Source: Micromussa lordhowensis
Taxonomy: Eukaryota > Cnidaria > Anthozoa > Scleractinia > Lobophylliidae
DNA length: 64,000 nt
NCBI GenBank assembly: GCA_964020085.1
Contig: OZ026597.1
Location: 1,228,313-1,292,312, forward strand
Reading direction: 5' to 3'
How positions within the stretch are numbered: the first letter of the stretch is position 1; each line of letters opens with the position of its first letter. This document shows positions 11,741 to 23,520 of this stretch, piece after piece. The position numbers and the translations under genes are program-made. Below the pieces are notes generated by a model. It was not told where the DNA came from, did not search any database, and worked only from the letters and a program-made list of their open reading frames with translations.

Positions 11741-14700
11741 ATGAAGCAGGTGATTTTCATACTACTGGTGCTAATAGTAATTCCTGTGGCTTTTACAAGT
11801 AAGTATTACCTCGTTATTACTTTGTTGTATTTTACAGTTTGAACTGCCTGGGCTAGGCGTTGGCAGCCGCAAAGGGCTTAGTGCCTTGTTGATCCGCATC
11901 GGGGTTCAATACAAATATCACACGGCACTACTACGTTTTCCTTGAAATCTGGCAATGCGTTTATAAGATTTTGAGTAATTATATGCACAGAACCAGGCAT
12001 AACTTTAGCTAGCGAATATTAATCCTTGAGATGATTGGTCCGGCTGCTAAATTGTGCATCAAGAACGTATTTTTGTTCGATCCTGAAAGCTGCAATACCT
12101 GCTATTTGTTTTTTGGAAAAGCGACCTGATCCTAAATTTGTGATGCAGTTTTTTCAGTTCACTAATTAACTATGGATTACTGAAATAAAACTTTCTGTAA
12201 CAATTTTCATTGCAATTTTAAGTTTGACTAATACGCCTCAAAACTTTCGGGAGAGGTTGCAGCGGTGAGTTGATTGTTTCCAACGCGTATCTGTGCTGCC
12301 ATCCCAGCCTGAAGAAAACTACCTTGAAATTTTCAACATACTCCCATCTTTCCAATGCGTTTGGTTTTTTTCTCGCCTGTTATTTCGCGCCACCTAAACA
12401 TCTCTTACGGTGGTTTGGTAATTTTCGGCGACAGGCAAAAACAGGTTTCGCCAATTGAGACGCTAATCACAGTGGCGTCGGCGGTTGCCTCTAGATGTCA
12501 GCAGATGTAGGGATTTCCTTCTTGAAAAGTCGGAAAAACATCGGACGTCTTCATAAAGGCTGTGTCGGCGTCAACCGATCGATTTGAAGCGCCGGTCAAG
12601 CACAGAATGTCGCGTAATTTTATGCATTTTCCCCAGATTTAAGGCTTCCTTGTTGCAGTTTATTTCTTTTTTACAGGCATAAAATCATGCGACAGGGCAA
12701 ATCCAGCTTGAGCAAACTTGAAAGATATTTAAAAACATTCAGCACTGGGTTTCCTAGGTATTGCTCCCTTTTGTCAGCTTTTCATTTTTATTTGCAGAAA
12801 GTTAGGCCGGATTCCAAGTGGTATAGGGATTAGGGACTTGAGAACGGCAAGAAGTTAAAAGTGGGGAGCACGGGTTTCCGCAGGCGGTCATTTAACAACT
12901 TGACGACAGTTTTTCATGCGTCTGTCCTGTTGTTGATCATGAATTTCGTTTTTGTCAAAACAATGTTATGACGAAACTCGTTGTCAATAACAAGACAGAC
13001 GCACGAAAAACTGTCGTCAAATTGTCCGCTATCGCTCGTTGACGCATCGCATAAATTATAAATTCTTGTGTCTATCCGCTTATTGACAATGAAAAATTAG
13101 CCGATGAGCGCGCGAAAATTCCTGCAGTTATTGTACAATATATGGAAGCGGAAAAATTTTCCCATTTCTATTTGAAGATGAATTGCGTCACAACATTAGC
13201 TGTCCAAAATTTTCTGAATTAACCACGTTTTGTTGATTTGTTATTTTGTTTCCATGATTCCCCGGTTTTAACCGTCCGGGAACATTTCTCACTTGGCGAT
13301 GTATTCTCAAAGAAAGTAGTTCCTCAACCAGTTCGGTTGTTTGACAAAGAGAAGCAGTTTTTTAATTAACTTTTGTGCAAACCCTTTCCACAGAAATGTT
13401 GCCACAGTTCTCAGTCCTTAAAGAAATGTATCTTGGAAACATAGATTATGGCGGACTTTATAGCGACCAAGACGTGAAACAGTACCTTTTTAAGGACCTT
13501 AACAAGCGCAAGTTACCGGAAAACGCCACATGCATACTGCGCATGAGTGCCGTGTTAAACGTCACAACACAGGAGCCTGAGAGCCAGCAAGGCTTGAAAA
13601 ACTACTATTACTTTCATGAACGAAATGAACTCTTAAACTATCTGAACAAGATGTATGGAGCACCCGACCAGTCCAACAAGACCAAAGACTTCAGTGGCAA
13701 AGTTGGAATAATAGCCTTCAAAGTCAGTGGCAGCGAGGCGAGTGAAGATTGCAGTGTTTTGCTGTGGAATGGGAACGGGTTTCATCAGGGGAAAGGTCCT
13801 AAGTATTTCCAGTCCGCTCAGTTGTGGGCTGCTCCTACAGGTATGAATTATTCAATTAATAACGAGTTATTGTTTGAATTATTGGAGAGAAAAAAAATTA
13901 GGAAGGAAGCAGAATCGAAAGCGAGTGATAAGGTGACGCAACCTTCTTGACCTCTCTTAAACTTTCAATCGTTTGAAACCCCTAAGTTGGGATTCTTAAC
14001 AGTTTATGTTCTATTTGAAATATTTGGTTATTTATTTACAGTGTCCCCAATTAGTACAACAGTGCTAAATACATATGACACTTAAATAAAGTTATTATTA
14101 TTATTATTATTCGTTGTTGTGAAGTATGATGACTGATTTTTGCACTGAGTCTTATTAAATTTGCACTGAGTCTTATTAAATTTGGATGACTGATTTTTGC
14201 ACTGAGTCTTATTAAATTTGGATGGGAACTATCTGTCAGAGGGGTCCATCAAAAAAGAATGATATAACAAAGTGCCAGCACAGTTCTCTCACTAGCTGAA
14301 TTTATAGCACGCAAATTTTTAGCGAAGAGAACACCGAATTCCTCGCAACACCACCTCGTACCAACATTTCTCGTAGCACCACTTACCAAGTGATTCTTCG
14401 AAGCTACACCAATAACTAGGACCGCAAACAATAAAAACTTCTTCAAGAACAAACAATAGCAACTTCTTTCAAGAAGAAACAATAAAAACTTCTTTCAAGA
14501 TCACTGATGATGATCAAAATTATAGCTACTTATACTAACATCTGTTTCGTTTTTTCTTAACACTTCAGCTGGCTGTGTGATCGATGTTAATGTACAGCAG
14601 TCTGGTGGATCTACCTGCTTCCCGTCAGAGTCTCAAGTTGAACTCAGATCTGGAAGGAAGATTCCCATCAGAGACCTGGCTATTGGTGACACAGTAAAGA

Positions 14701-15756
14701 CGTTCACTAAGGAAGGTCAGGTTGTGTTCAGTCCAGTCATTACATTCCTAGAGCAAGAACCTGACTACAAAGGTAAGATTTGACTGGCATGAATAGATCT
14801 CTCGGTTATCGTTCGTTCGTTTATTTAGTCTCCAAATCTATTGCACCCCAAAATACCTGTCTGATAATTATATATTTGTCTGATAAATGTAAACGTCCCC
14901 TCCAAAAAAATCTCTTGGCTTTTCCAGACCCAAGGAACAGAGACCTCTACAAGTAACAACAATTTTCTCTTTGATGGAAGCGCATAAGTGTATGCAATTA
15001 TTTTAGTTTAAACCCACAAGATAAGCGGTATCTTTTGTAGGAGGGAGGAAGGAGAAGGGGAACTGGGGACGAGCAAGTCTTCCTATGCTAACAGTAGAAA
15101 AGATTCCATCCCCAAATACCGCAATCCGGCCTCCGCTTTCACTTGAGTACTCATTACTTTGTTATGATTTTATTTTGATTGAAAGTAAACATTATCTAAA
15201 TCTTTTCTTCCTCTAATGATTTTCAGGCCAATTTATTACCATCACGACTGAAAGCAAAACCCAACTCACCATCAGCGAAGCTCATCTTATTTTCAAAATT
15301 GAATTTTTGCGAGGACCCCGAGGAGAGCATACCTCCCGCTCAGTGCATGCGTCCCAAATCAAACCCGGGGACAGCATTCACGTCCACGCTCCACAATGCC
15401 GGGGGCCCGTTACTGACATGGTGGTAGCGGTCTCGACAGTTGAAAGGCAGGGGGCCTTTGCGCCAGTTACCCAGGAAGGGACCATGATAGTGGATGGAGT
15501 CTTGGTGTCGTGTTATGCTGACATCGCGGACCACGATTTGGCTGACTCTCTTATGGCACCTCTAAAGAGCTTTTATAGCTGGGCCCCTCAGATGCTAGGA
15601 GCCAGGGGAAAGTACGCACACGGTTACCTAAAACGGGTCCTGCGTCCCATTGGAACAAGGGTCTTTGGAGAGGAGATGTTCTATCAGGGGCCAGACAGCA
15701 AAGTCATGGGAGGAAAGGAGACGGTCACCTCAGTCTTGGACTGGGATAACGAGTGA
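11741..15756 (+). CDS. Secreted Tae4-like amidase domain fused to a Hedgehog-type Hint (Hog) domain
   Basis: Four exons, 11741-11798, 13394-13840, 14569-14772 and 15227-15756, all GT-AG and all joined in phase 1, give 412 residues. Residues 1-19 are a signal peptide (MKQVIFILLVLIVIPVAFT). Residues about 25-167 match the Tae4 amidase effector fold: NATCILRMSAVLN with Cys66 at the nucleophile position, GKVGIIAFKVSG, LLWNGNGF and QLWAAP in the expected order. The His expected just before the LLWNG strand is Ser140, and no Asp follows it at the expected spacing, so amidase activity is doubtful. Residues about 185-335 form a Hint domain: nucleophile Cys185 in STCFPSESQV, SEAH (Ser253/His256) as the TxxH block, and SCYA (Cys332). 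A C-terminal region like the Hedgehog sterol-recognition segment follows. The Asp that activates cholesterol in Hedgehog is Glu230 (TFLEQEPD). Inferred: a secreted precursor that self-cleaves near residue 184 to release the N-terminal domain. N-glycosylation sequons (NAT, NVT, NKT) fit secretion. Confidence 0.85.
12893..13140. repeat. Fold-back element, copy 1 of a local family
   Basis: GACGACAGTTTTTCATGCGT (from 12902) pairs with its near reverse complement ending near 13019. The following bases to about 13140, including TTATTGACAATGAAAAATTAGCC, recur inverted at 17695-17815. It lies in intron 1 of the Tae4-like/Hint gene. Confidence 0.8.
13950..14111 (+). repeat. Probable retroelement 3' tail with (ATT)n microsatellite
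   Basis: The stretch ending in AATAAAGTTATTATTATTATT (AATAAA at 14085-14090, then ATT repeats to about 14111) looks like the 3' end of a non-LTR retroelement or SINE. It follows directly after the read-through stop of exon 2 of the Hint gene, so it could also act as a polyadenylation site for an intron-retained transcript. Confidence 0.4.
14126..14226. repeat. Short tandem repeats, unit about 23-36 bases
   Basis: TTTGCACTGAGTCTTATTAA occurs three times in about 100 bases, partly preceded by GATGACTGAT. It sits in intron 2 of the Tae4-like/Hint gene. Confidence 0.8.
14415..14505. repeat. Short tandem repeat, unit about 28 bases
   Basis: Three diverged copies of AACAATAAAAACTTCTTTCA-type sequence follow each other in intron 2 of the Tae4-like/Hint gene, ending about 60 bases before the exon 3 acceptor. 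Confidence 0.7.
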
Positions 15757-16825
15757 TTGTTTTTTCTTATAGCAAAGCACAGACTGAAGAAAGCCAAGCC
15801 AAAACGCTGGAACATTATTAAATGTAGAGTTCTAATAGTGCCTTTGAAGAGCTAGAAAAAAGCTAACAAAAAAGCGAGGCATTTTTTAAATAACGAGTTA
15901 AAAGTGGTGTTATATTCAGAAAATATGTGTAATAGTAATGGTAAAGTTATCAACAGTTCCCATAATCACTAAAAAGTTGACAAGGTTGTGGGCTGTTGTT
16001 GTCCCCCCGTATATCTAGCTTAATTTTTTTTTAATAGACAAATATAAGCTGATGCAAGTAAACAGTCAGTGAAGCGCCTTAAGTTGGTCAGAATGAGATA
16101 TGAAACCATACCAATAGACCGTCTAAAACAGATAAAAAAACATGGATTTTAGGTTGTGTCAGAAAGGCCTTTAACTGTATAAGAAACGTGACGTAAAACC
16201 ATCACTCCCTAGTTTGATACAACAACTAGCACTTATATGCAGCTTTTTAATTTCTAAATAGCACTTTAAATCTTCTCTAAGATTACTAACTATTAAATAT
16301 TTATTGCCGGCAGAAAACGACTATTTCTTTTTACTAAACCAGAAGACGTTACATCTTTCTTCGTATCCTATCTTCTACATAAATAACCGGCTAACCAATG
16401 CGTTGTATAAACTGCCCAGTGAAGGCATAAGCCGCCAAATTCTTACTTTTAGATAACGAACTAGAGTTAATGGTGTTTCCACACAGAACGTTATCTTTTA
16501 AAACTCTGAAAGTACAATACACAATTCAGCCCACAGTCCTCTACAAATCTGTCACTGTGCAACCTGTGATTACCTACTCTAATAGTTTTGAAAGAAACAA
16601 AGTCGCTGATGTACTTTTAAGCATATTGTCAAAACTTATTTACTGTATTGTTTACGGTAATGATGCATAAAAAAACGCACGCGCTTTCTGGATGCGTGCT
16701 GTCACTGAGCAGTTAGTGCCTGCGCAGCCAATCAAATTGCAAGTTTGCCGAGTTTTGACACTGCATGGGTTGTCCTGATATCACTATATTTACAACTTTA
16801 AAGCGCGACACTCGAAGAAAATAAT
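15757..16825. other. Intergenic region between two convergent genes
   Basis: It holds the 3' flanks of the Tae4-like/Hint gene (plus) and the first C2 gene (minus). ATTAAA near 15816 is a possible polyadenylation signal. No credible ORF or RNA gene is visible. Confidence 0.5.
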
Positions 16826-19800
16826 TCACTCCACAAAATATTCCTGAATGGGATGCCACTGTTCTATTTCAAGATGTGGCTTTTCCATCACTTGTTCCCA
16901 GTGCTTATACTCGCTCTCGACATTCACGCAATACCCAAGATGCACCGTGCCCAATGGTACGTCACGCACTCTTCCTCGATGCTTGACTTTGAATACGAGC
17001 GTGACCTGCGGCAGTTTGTCCGAGTGCATGTCGAACACAAACACTTCGCTGAAGTTTGGTGTCAGAGTGTTATGCGCGGTCTTTGTTGTGCGACTGCTCA
17101 ACTTTCTTCCACAGAAGGTAACCTCGAGTTTAACAAATGGATCTGAAAAGGAGGGAAGAAAGAAAATCGTTATTGTTTTCATAGAAAAGTCAAAACATAA
17201 CTTCTCCCCAGAAGGTAACCTCGAGTCTGAAAAAGAGGGAAGAAAGAAAATTTGTTATTGTTTTCATAGAAAAGTCAAAACATAACTACTACGGCCTGAT
17301 TGTCTAAATCTTTATGAATTCCTCTCCTAGATCTGTGGTCATTCTGTGCTTTAACTTTACGTTGCATAAGAAATACTTACTGAGTTTTCCATCCTTTGTA
17401 ATTGGTTGTAAAGCTCTGGCGCAGTTTAGTTTGACTGTCAGTTTTTGGTCCGTTGGGTTGTGACACAAAGAAATCGAGAGCTCGCCAAGTTCTGAGAATG
17501 ACAATGGCATTGTCTCCTGCAAAAAAAATCATGTTAAAATATTGTTAGTTACTTTGTAGCCCTGTTACACCCTTTTCAATACGAATGTACACTTTATAAG
17601 AATACTGACGCTGAAATTTGCGAAATTTTACGAATATTTTAAGAATAAACCAGAGGGTGGGATACAACACAATTGTATGTTTTACGATAACTGCAGATAT
17701 TCTCGCGCGCTCATTGGCTAATTTTTATCGTCAATAAGCGGACAGACACATGAATTTGAAATTTGTGCGACGCGTCAGCGAGCGAGAGCAAGCAATTCGA
17801 CCATTTGTTATCATAAAAAAAGAATTTAAAGAAAGAATTTAAAATTAACAAATTGATGTCAGTTTTTAATGAGTCTGTCCTGTTATTGACAATGAATTTC
17901 GTCATCACATTGTCAAAGTAGTTTGACAATGTGATAACGAAATTTATGATCAATAACAGGACAGACGCATGAAAAACTGACGTCAATTTGTTAATTTTTA
18001 ATTCTTTCTTTTCTCGAAACGGCAAAAGTAGCCAAAAAAACAACAACAAAACAGCCCTGGTGGTCTCTTGCGATGTGTCATATCAGGCTTTTTTGCCTGT
18101 AGTCTGGCTCCAAAATTCAACACCACCTAAACTGCACCAAACATGGTACGCTGATATTCCAACGTCAAGAGAGTTGTGGACTCCAAACAGTCTTCATATG
18201 GAAATATCGATTCACTCTATGGTAAAAGCCTTTGAAGTGTCAGTTGCCAAAGGACAAGTACACTAGACAACAAAACCCATTTCAGACTGCCAATATATTG
18301 AGTTGTCTCGAAGCCACGAAGCGACGTTGGAATCCTATGGTGACGTAATACGAATAAGAGCCCCACTACATTAACATTGCAATTTTCTCTTAATTAATAG
18401 AGACAATAATCATTGTAGATTGACTAATTTGAGTTCTTTGCTCTTCTGTGCATTGAAAAACGTGTTGGAATTCTGTCCATCGGTAACTTTTCACTTGAAC
18501 TTTAAGAGTAACCTTATCTGGTCAAAACAATCGAAAATCTCTTTGTTTGTTTGTTTTGTTGGTTTTTTTTTTTGTCACTTGGGAACGTGCAGTAACAATG
18601 ACCATGTTAAACAGTGCAGAATATAAAACAACACACGAGGAAACAAAAACCAAGGATACCAAAAAAAATGTAGAAAATTAAATGCTTAGTTATACAATGA
18701 AACCGAATACCAGATCATAGAATGTTTCTTTGATACATAGGAATTTGCGAGTTACGCCTAGTTTTAAGAGCTATCACAGAAATGTCAAAAATGATACCCT
18801 ACCATCTACACTAAAAGCTCTTAAAAAGCAATAGACTGGTGTTTTTATTTCTGTAAACTGAGGTTGAATTCAATATGTTTGTACAGTGGTGAAGGCTTTG
18901 CCTTTTTAATTACATGTAATGGCCTCATTCTGTGTGTTTTACCTGCATGGACCTTGTAAATTGAAGCTAGCCGGTTTGCGCATCATTCACCACCTTCAAG
19001 CTTTTAGGGTGTTTCACAAAAACGCCCTTAAAGCGGCAATCAGTCGATGAGAGATCGAGCGCATTCCAGGATAGTTACAAAAACAACAAGTAAATAAAGC
19101 CTTTTTGTGATTTAAAGTCCCTTTTAGTGGCACGTTTTGGGTAGTTTGATTTAATTAGGGAAAACCTAAGCTCCAATGATCCGCACTCATCTAATAGTAC
19201 ATGTATAGTTAATAAACAGATGTAAGGTGAAAATTACGTGCTTGTAGCTACAAACACCCATCATTTCAGCGTTTAACTTATTTATCAGACTGTATCGTAT
19301 TTTTCCAGCAAGTAGGAAAATCTGGTATTTGCGTCACGTCTGTTGACGTTCTGACGTGATTTCATTGTCGTATAGAAACTCGAATTTCCGAAAGTCTTTT
19401 ATAATATTGTTACTCGTGAAATATGTCTGCAGTGATTTTTTTTTCCACTTGAAGCATGATGTATCAGCACTTGGGATGATGTATCAGTTATATGTTTGTG
19501 AAGATGCCTTTTTTAAATCGATGGTAAGGCGGAGAAGTAAAAAGGAGGCTTTAAAAGCTAAAAATACAGACTTATATATGATTTATGATCAGAAAAAAAC
19601 GTATGTAACGTTAAAAGTACAGAGGGTGCACTGAAGCAAGAAGAACTTATTGTGAAAATTGAATAGATTGGAACGAGGAAAGTTTGACTGCTTTGCATTT
19701 GAGTCAAGTTAAAGCACTTTTATTCCAATTAATTAAGATTCCACTAAGTTGTTTCTGATATCTGGTTTCCTAAAAATCACATTCTCGACTTAACAGCGAT

Positions 19801-20947
19801 TTGGTACCTTTGTCAATCATTTTGATTCGAAGCGACTATGAAAAAAAAAATAAAATAAAATAAATTAAGTGACACGAAATAGTCACACAATAAAGGTAAA
19901 TAAGATGTTGTTATTACCGGACGTACCTCAATATTGCAGTAAGTTTCATCTATATCGACTGGAATGAGAGGAAGTATCTGAGTTGTTAACTTGTTCGCAG
20001 GAAGTTCCTTTAGCGAGTATTCAACTTCCCCGATTATTGTATTGGCTTGATCATCGAATAGCTGAAAGTGTAACGTACTTTCATGAAGTTTTCCTGAAGT
20101 TATCCCGTGCGCTTCCAATTTTTCATTGAATTGCGGATCATTAGATTTCTTCACCATACGCGTTTTCTGTTCCCAAGTTTGATTCTTATTGAAACTCAAC
20201 GATGCAATTACCAAGACATCGGGCAGGACATCGTCTTCGGAACTCACGATTTTTATCCCGCGGGTAACGTAAATCTGCAGCAAACGAAATGACTGATCGT
20301 AATAAAGGGAAAACTCCAATTTTCCCAAATTGCTGTCGGGAGTTTTCTTGTAAACCGCGACTTTTCTGTGCTGAGGGAGTGAGAGAATTTCTTTGTGTTG
20401 TGCCTGTTTTTTCGTCGGCGAATATTTACGGGGAGGTTTTGGCGATCGTGCGGATGGCGGCGGTGTGATAGAACCTGTGTTGATAGCGTTCAGTTGGATT
20501 CCCGTCCCGCGATCTTCCGCTTTGCGTTTTACATTGACGCTGTGGACTGTCGGCGACAGAAGCGAGTGTCCATTTCGATAATCATCCTTCGAAATACTGC
20601 CTGATCTCTCACTCCTTATCGGCTGCTGGAGTTGTAAAGGGACAGACTGTGGAATATAGAACGGTGGAATGTCTTGTTTGATGACTGCTCGAGACACGTA
20701 AGCCGGATCAGAAGTCAGTTTTTTGTATTTATATTCGTTGGTCACAGAACGGTGGCGGAAAAACTGTACCATAAAATAGACAATCACGACAACAAATCCA
20801 GCGACCAGCCCCAAACCAACCGCCAAAACAACTTTAAAAAAAACGAAAACATAAGGATTAAAGTACTGTTATAACGGACTGTAAATATTGTCAATTGACG
20901 AGTAAAACAATGTGACATCGATTGAAACACTTACCTTGGTTAACCAT
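16826..20947 (-). CDS. Synaptotagmin-like protein with TM anchor and tandem C2 domains (paralogue A)
   Basis: Exons on the minus strand are 20947-20935, 20831-19927, 17516-17381 and 17142-16826, with phases 1, 0, 1, giving 456 residues. The ATG is directly preceded by an in-frame TAA, which fixes the start. A short N-terminus leads into one transmembrane helix (residues about 5-28), a basic juxtamembrane segment, a polar linker, C2A (about 173-306, LGKLEFSLYYD) and C2B (about 310-450). C2B ends with WHPI, the position of the WHXL motif used by synaptotagmins for docking. The Asp clusters that bind calcium are mostly absent: loop 3 of C2A reads LFDDQAN and loop 3 of C2B reads VFKVKHRGRV. Inferred role: a membrane-anchored trafficking or tethering protein independent of calcium. 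The last exon has a second possible acceptor in a tandem duplication at 17113-17287. Confidence 0.88.
17113..17287. repeat. Tandem duplication of an exon edge and splice acceptor
   Basis: GAAGGTAACCTCGAG followed by the C2B acceptor and intron sequence occurs twice (from about 17113 and from about 17211), differing by a 13-base gap and a few substitutions. Each copy has a polypyrimidine tract and AG acceptor on the minus strand. The upstream acceptor (exon start 17226) gives an in-frame extension of 84 bases with no stop. Confidence 0.85.
17695..18010. repeat. Fold-back element, copy 2 of the 12893 family (inverted)
   Basis: The core 17829-18010 is a long inverted repeat (AAGAAAGAATTTAAAATTAA pairs with the end near 18010) and shares GTCTGTCCTGTTATTGA with copy 1. 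The flank 17695-17815 matches the right flank of copy 1 in reverse orientation. It lies in the intron between the C2A and C2B exons of paralogue A. Confidence 0.8.
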
Positions 20948-23520
20948 TTAGGAAACTTGACGGTTTGTCTCTGACTGATGATCAAGACAGAAACAAAAAC
21001 CTTTTAGATTCCCCTGCATGGTTATAAGAAACAGAAACATTTTACGATTTGGGCGAAAATAGGTTTCGAAAGTGCGTGGTCACATTTTCGTTGGTATTGG
21101 CGCGCTCCCCAAAGTGGTAGAGTCAAAAATAAATTATGTTCCCGTTTTTACGTGTTCTATGGGCAGACTGGCTTCCGGTTCACGTCGGTAACCAATCAGG
21201 TCACTTAAAAAACGATTGAATTTGTCACGCCAAAAGCCACCGGAACTGACTTCTACCGTCTGAAAACGTACCGCGTTCCAATCAAAACCTTTATTGTATT
21301 CCTTTTAAAGAAACCGAATGGGAGAAGGTTAATGACATAAATTATCGTTATTACGCTTTCAACCTCCATTAATTGTGCAAATCTTCCAGGACAAACATTG
21401 TTCTGGAAGGATCGCGTGACCACCACGTCACGTCGGCTTCGCGGGAATAAATATCAACTCATATTTCATAAGTAGACGACATTTAATATTCAAATATTCA
21501 GGCGGGAAATAATGTCAAATTAAGTGGAAAGCTACAGGATAAAGCAATAGTTTAATTTTCATACTCACTGCATAGCTGATTGGGGTTGTAGAATTTTCCC
21601 GATCTCGATTGTCCCAGTCGAGTTTGTTCAATCAGTTGTTTTACCGTGATATGGAGAACTGTGCACGTATATATTGAATGGAAATGTTTTTAAAGTCAGA
21701 GGTCGACATAAACAGGCAATAATTAAAAAGGTAAATGTGAAAAAAATAGCGCGTCAATCTTCGGGCGGAAGTCATGCTTTGTCTAACAGAGAAGAAACAT
21801 TTCGACGAAATCATCTCAGATAAAATTGTACATTCTTGAAGATTTCTGGTAAATTTAAGCTTTCCTATGCGTTTGTCCTAACAAGACGCTCAGAGTGAAT
21901 GTGATTTATAAAATAACTGATCTACTAAGCGCGCTCTCATTGGTCGACAGGTGTGTTTAGATGAGAGTATGTAAACTATTCGCCGGTATTTTCGAGGATT
22001 ATTTTATAAAAGCAACAGAATACTTTTCCAATGTTTACGTAGCCTCATCTAAACACTCGGTTCTCGACTCGCGTTTGCATAACTCTCCTCACCCTCCTCG
22101 TGTTTTAACACGGAAAAAGTGCTCTACTGCTTAAATTCAGTTCGCGCGTGATTTACAAGGTCTACTGTTTTGCAATTTTTTTAAAATTGGTTTATTTTAT
22201 AATTTGGAGGGTTATTAGCGACAGATGTGTCTAAAGAAAAAAACAATTTGACCAAAAAGCGAACTCTCATAAGGACAGTAGGGAAGCTGTGATAATGTTA
22301 GGAAAGAGAGTTGTACTACTGGTCAACCATGAAGACTGTTGCTACCCCACAATTCTTAGTATTAATAAAAAACTCTGTTTGACAATTATTATTTTTGTTT
22401 TACTATTTGTCTTTTGTATGTAGCGATGCCGAATCAAGTCAGATTTTACGTTGGAGACCACCACGATCACCAATATCTCCCGAATATTTTGGAACAATGT
22501 TGTGGTTTATGCAAATTTAGGGTTGAAAACAACGAAGCCAGTGAAGTCACACCTAAATTGTCTTTACCGTATTCTAGTTTAAGGTTATAGTGTAAACAAA
22601 GAGCAAAACCGGCTCCGAGTACTCATCGACAAGGGCATTTCTCAGTAATTTCTGCAGATTATAACCCATCCGTAAACAAATTTCGGAAGAAGTGGCACAA
22701 TGACACTGGGATTGGAAAAGTCAGTTTTGACTTCTGAAACGTCACGATAAAAATCTCAATTCTCGAGCACTGAAACTCGGGCTAATCACAAATTGTTCTG
22801 AATAATTTATGACGATGTTACCAGCGATTAGTTCTCTGCCCACGTCTTTTTGTTATCGGCAATAATTATTGTATCTGGAAGATTAAAAAACGGGATTATA
22901 ATTCCATAAAATCAAACACCACAACTCGTTGCAATTACTTTCAATTTATTTGACTTTTATTTGCTGTCACTTGATTGAAACCCAAATTGTGAGCCACAAT
23001 ATATGATAAAATATGCAAGTTAGAAAGATATTTCTTTGCAAAGGATTGTACCAGTTTAATGTGGAAAACAAGGTTTTCAAGAATTGTTGAGACAAAATTC
23101 CGACCTTTTTTCACAGCATATAGCTGGATGATCAGATGCGCGGCAAAAATTCAATATGGAAGTTTCGCTTGACTAAACCAGGTGAAGATCGAAATAATAT
23201 TTACACAGCAAATTCTTATTCAGATATTATGAAAACCCTCTGAAAGAACGTAACGGATGTCATAAGAAGAAACTTTGCCCAAATTGTAACAGTTACGTTG
23301 CTAATTTTAATTTTGCTAGTCTTGTTTCGTAATTAAATACAAGGTGGCGATTATTCCAACGACTTCGATTTGCCTTAAGCGCATTTTAAATTGCTAATGA
23401 GCTATGAAATTTAAAGGAATTTTTTCCTGTTTGCCTTCTGTGTGTTTATTTTACATATTGGCCTTGTTCTGACAACTCCACTCTGTTGCGGAATTAGGAC
23501 AGAATTGTTCTTAAACATTT
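20948..23520. other. Intergenic region upstream of C2 paralogue A
   Basis: It contains the presumed promoter of paralogue A and the 3' flank of paralogue B. An imperfect fold-back lies at about 21940-22075 (GTGTTTAGATGAG pairs with CTCATCTAAACAC). TTTATT at 23445-23450 is an AATAAA signal on the minus strand, about 71 bases past the stop of paralogue B. No coding segment is seen. Confidence 0.55.
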
